Positions 63,095 to 64,000 of a stretch of 64,000 nt of DNA are shown piece after piece; the stretch's first letter is position 1; each line of letters opens with the position of its first letter. The DNA is from Ascaphus truei (taxonomy: Eukaryota; Chordata; Amphibia; Anura; Ascaphidae). The translations under genes were made by a program, and so were the position numbers. The stretch is taken from positions 175,010 to 239,009 of the forward strand of contig WSYH01000266.1 in NCBI GenBank assembly GCA_036426205.1, read 5' to 3'. The notes beneath the pieces were generated by a model. That model did no database searches, had not been told where the DNA came from, and was given only the letters and a program-made list of their open reading frames with translations.

Positions 63095-63344
63095 TATATA
63101 AAGACATACACCGACTGTCGTGTATATTCTCACAAAAAGGTCAGGCAGGAATACTGGGGGAGGAAGGAGTTGTTGTACTGATTGGGACGCCCCAGGAACC
63201 CAGCTTCAGTTCATCTGACTGTGTCTGCTCAACAATTACAGAAACACAGAGGGGAGAGCATTCAGCAGGAGACGCAGAGGGAGAGACATTCAGGAGACGC
63301 AGAGGGAGAGAGACGGGACGGCTACAGGTAAGGACTGAAACCTG

Positions 63345-64000
63345 AAAGAAATGGGGAAGGAGGAGAGGTGCAGGGTGAGAGAGGAGGGGATGAGAGTTTT
63401 GGAGGAGAAAGAGGATGATGGTTAGGGAGGAGGAGGAGGGTTAAGCTGCGTCCCCGCTAGCGCTGAGCGCGCGGCGTTGAGGCGGTTATACAGATAACAT
63501 ATATGAAAGTCCTTGCTCAAGCTTTGCGCGCGCTCGTGACACCAGCTTGCATGCTTTTGAGCGCCATAGCGCTCAGCGCCAGCGGGGACTCAGCCTAGGG
63601 GGGAGGGATGGGTTAGGGAGGAAGGTAGGAAGCGAGAAGGAAGGAAGGGAAGAGAGGGAAGAGAGGAGGGTCAGGGAGGAGAGGGTTAGAGTTATGGATT
63701 AGAGGAGTGCTAAAGGGTTAGGGAGGAGGAGAGTAGGCAGGGTTAGGGAGGAGCGGAAGAGGGTTAGGGAGGAGGAGAGAGAGAAGAGCAGAGTTAGGGA
63801 GGAGGAGAGGAGAAGGGTTAGGGAGGAGGGAGAGAGAGCGTTAGGGAGGAGAGGAGCAGGTTAGGGAGGAGAGGGGACGGTTAGGGAGGAGAGGAGGACG
63901 TTAGTGAGGCGGAGGAGAGGTTAGGAGGAGAGGAGCACGGTTAGGGAGGAGAGGAGGACGGTTAGTGAGGAAAGTAGGACGGTTAGGGAGGAGAGGAGGA
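63345..64000. repeat. GGTTAGGGAGGAGAGGAG minisatellite
   Basis: Imperfect 18-22-bp units (GGTTAGGGAGGAGAGGAGGA), densest after 63660 and running off the window end. TTAGGG occurs in each unit but never in tandem TTAGGG copies. Confidence 0.9.
63444..63595. mobile_element. 152-bp MITE with terminal inverted repeats
   Basis: Ends AGCTGCGTCCCCGCTAGCGC and, reverse complemented, GGCTGAGTCCCCGCTGGCGC, about 27 bp each with three mismatches, continuing as GCGCTGAGCGC inward. Flanks TTA (left) and TAG (right) do not form a clean target duplication. It sits inside the G-rich minisatellite, so it inserted into that repeat. Confidence 0.75.

Noticed and set aside
62896..63345. 149-codon frame through the CA repeat
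   Set aside because: Contains the microsatellite as a His/Thr run, with no domain or initiation context.
63600..64000. Telomere-like TTAGGG repeats at the window end
   Set aside because: TTAGGG appears once per 18-22-bp unit, never as consecutive hexamers; it is a G-rich minisatellite.

Overview
The window is vertebrate nuclear DNA, most likely from a frog. It has no intact host gene. It holds a divergent copy of a vertebrate 5S rRNA sequence, an L2-type and two L1-type LINEs, several Penelope-like elements (PLEs), LTR retrotransposons of at least three kinds, foldback and palindromic repeats, microsatellites and minisatellites, and two runs of N. The frog assignment is an inference from this repeat mix and from how closely the 5S copy resembles amphibian 5S RNA. 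The species cannot be named.

Layout. 0-2.5 kb: LTR-like debris and a frameshifted L2 reverse transcriptase (minus strand). 2.5-6 kb: PLE copy A, whose GIY-YIG endonuclease is split by a hairpin insertion, then a 5S-like sequence, a pyrimidine tract and a hammerhead-like motif. 6-8.7 kb: a repeat block duplicated in tandem around GT/AT microsatellites. 9-11.7 kb: a minus-strand LTR element with a solo LTR nested in its LTR. 12.7-16 kb: PLE copy B (minus). 16-18.1 kb: a second copy of the 9-11.7 kb LTR family and a foldback. 19-23.9 kb: two non-autonomous LTR elements sharing a middle LTR, with in-frame tandem repeats and an assembly gap. 24.4-28.3 kb: PLE copy C, its 5' half inverted relative to its 3' half. 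28.4-29.7 kb: an LTR and gag start of another LTR element. 31.4-33.5 kb: PLE copy D (minus) followed by a complete hammerhead fold. 33.5-40 kb: a Ty3/gypsy element with integrase upstream of reverse transcriptase (Gmr1-type order). 40.2-47.1 kb: a nearly full-length L1 (minus) inserted into an older L1 with a 15-bp target-site duplication. 49.3-55.4 kb: SINE-like sequence, minisatellites, LTR pieces and a coiled-coil-coding fragment. 55.6-62.1 kb: a 1.59-kb tandem duplication, 33-bp minisatellites and a 2.4-kb inverted repeat with a hammerhead motif in its spacer. 62.3-64 kb: SINE-like sequence, CA repeat, a small MITE and a G-rich minisatellite.

The genes here serve only element mobility. 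The most notable signals are: a recurrent hammerhead-ribozyme-like motif at six sites, whose stem II changes sequence while keeping pairing; the 5' inversion of PLE C; the integrase-first gypsy element together with smaller relatives sharing its primer-binding site; and L1-in-L1 and LTR-in-LTR nesting. Every retroelement reading frame has at least one break, so nothing here looks autonomous as assembled.
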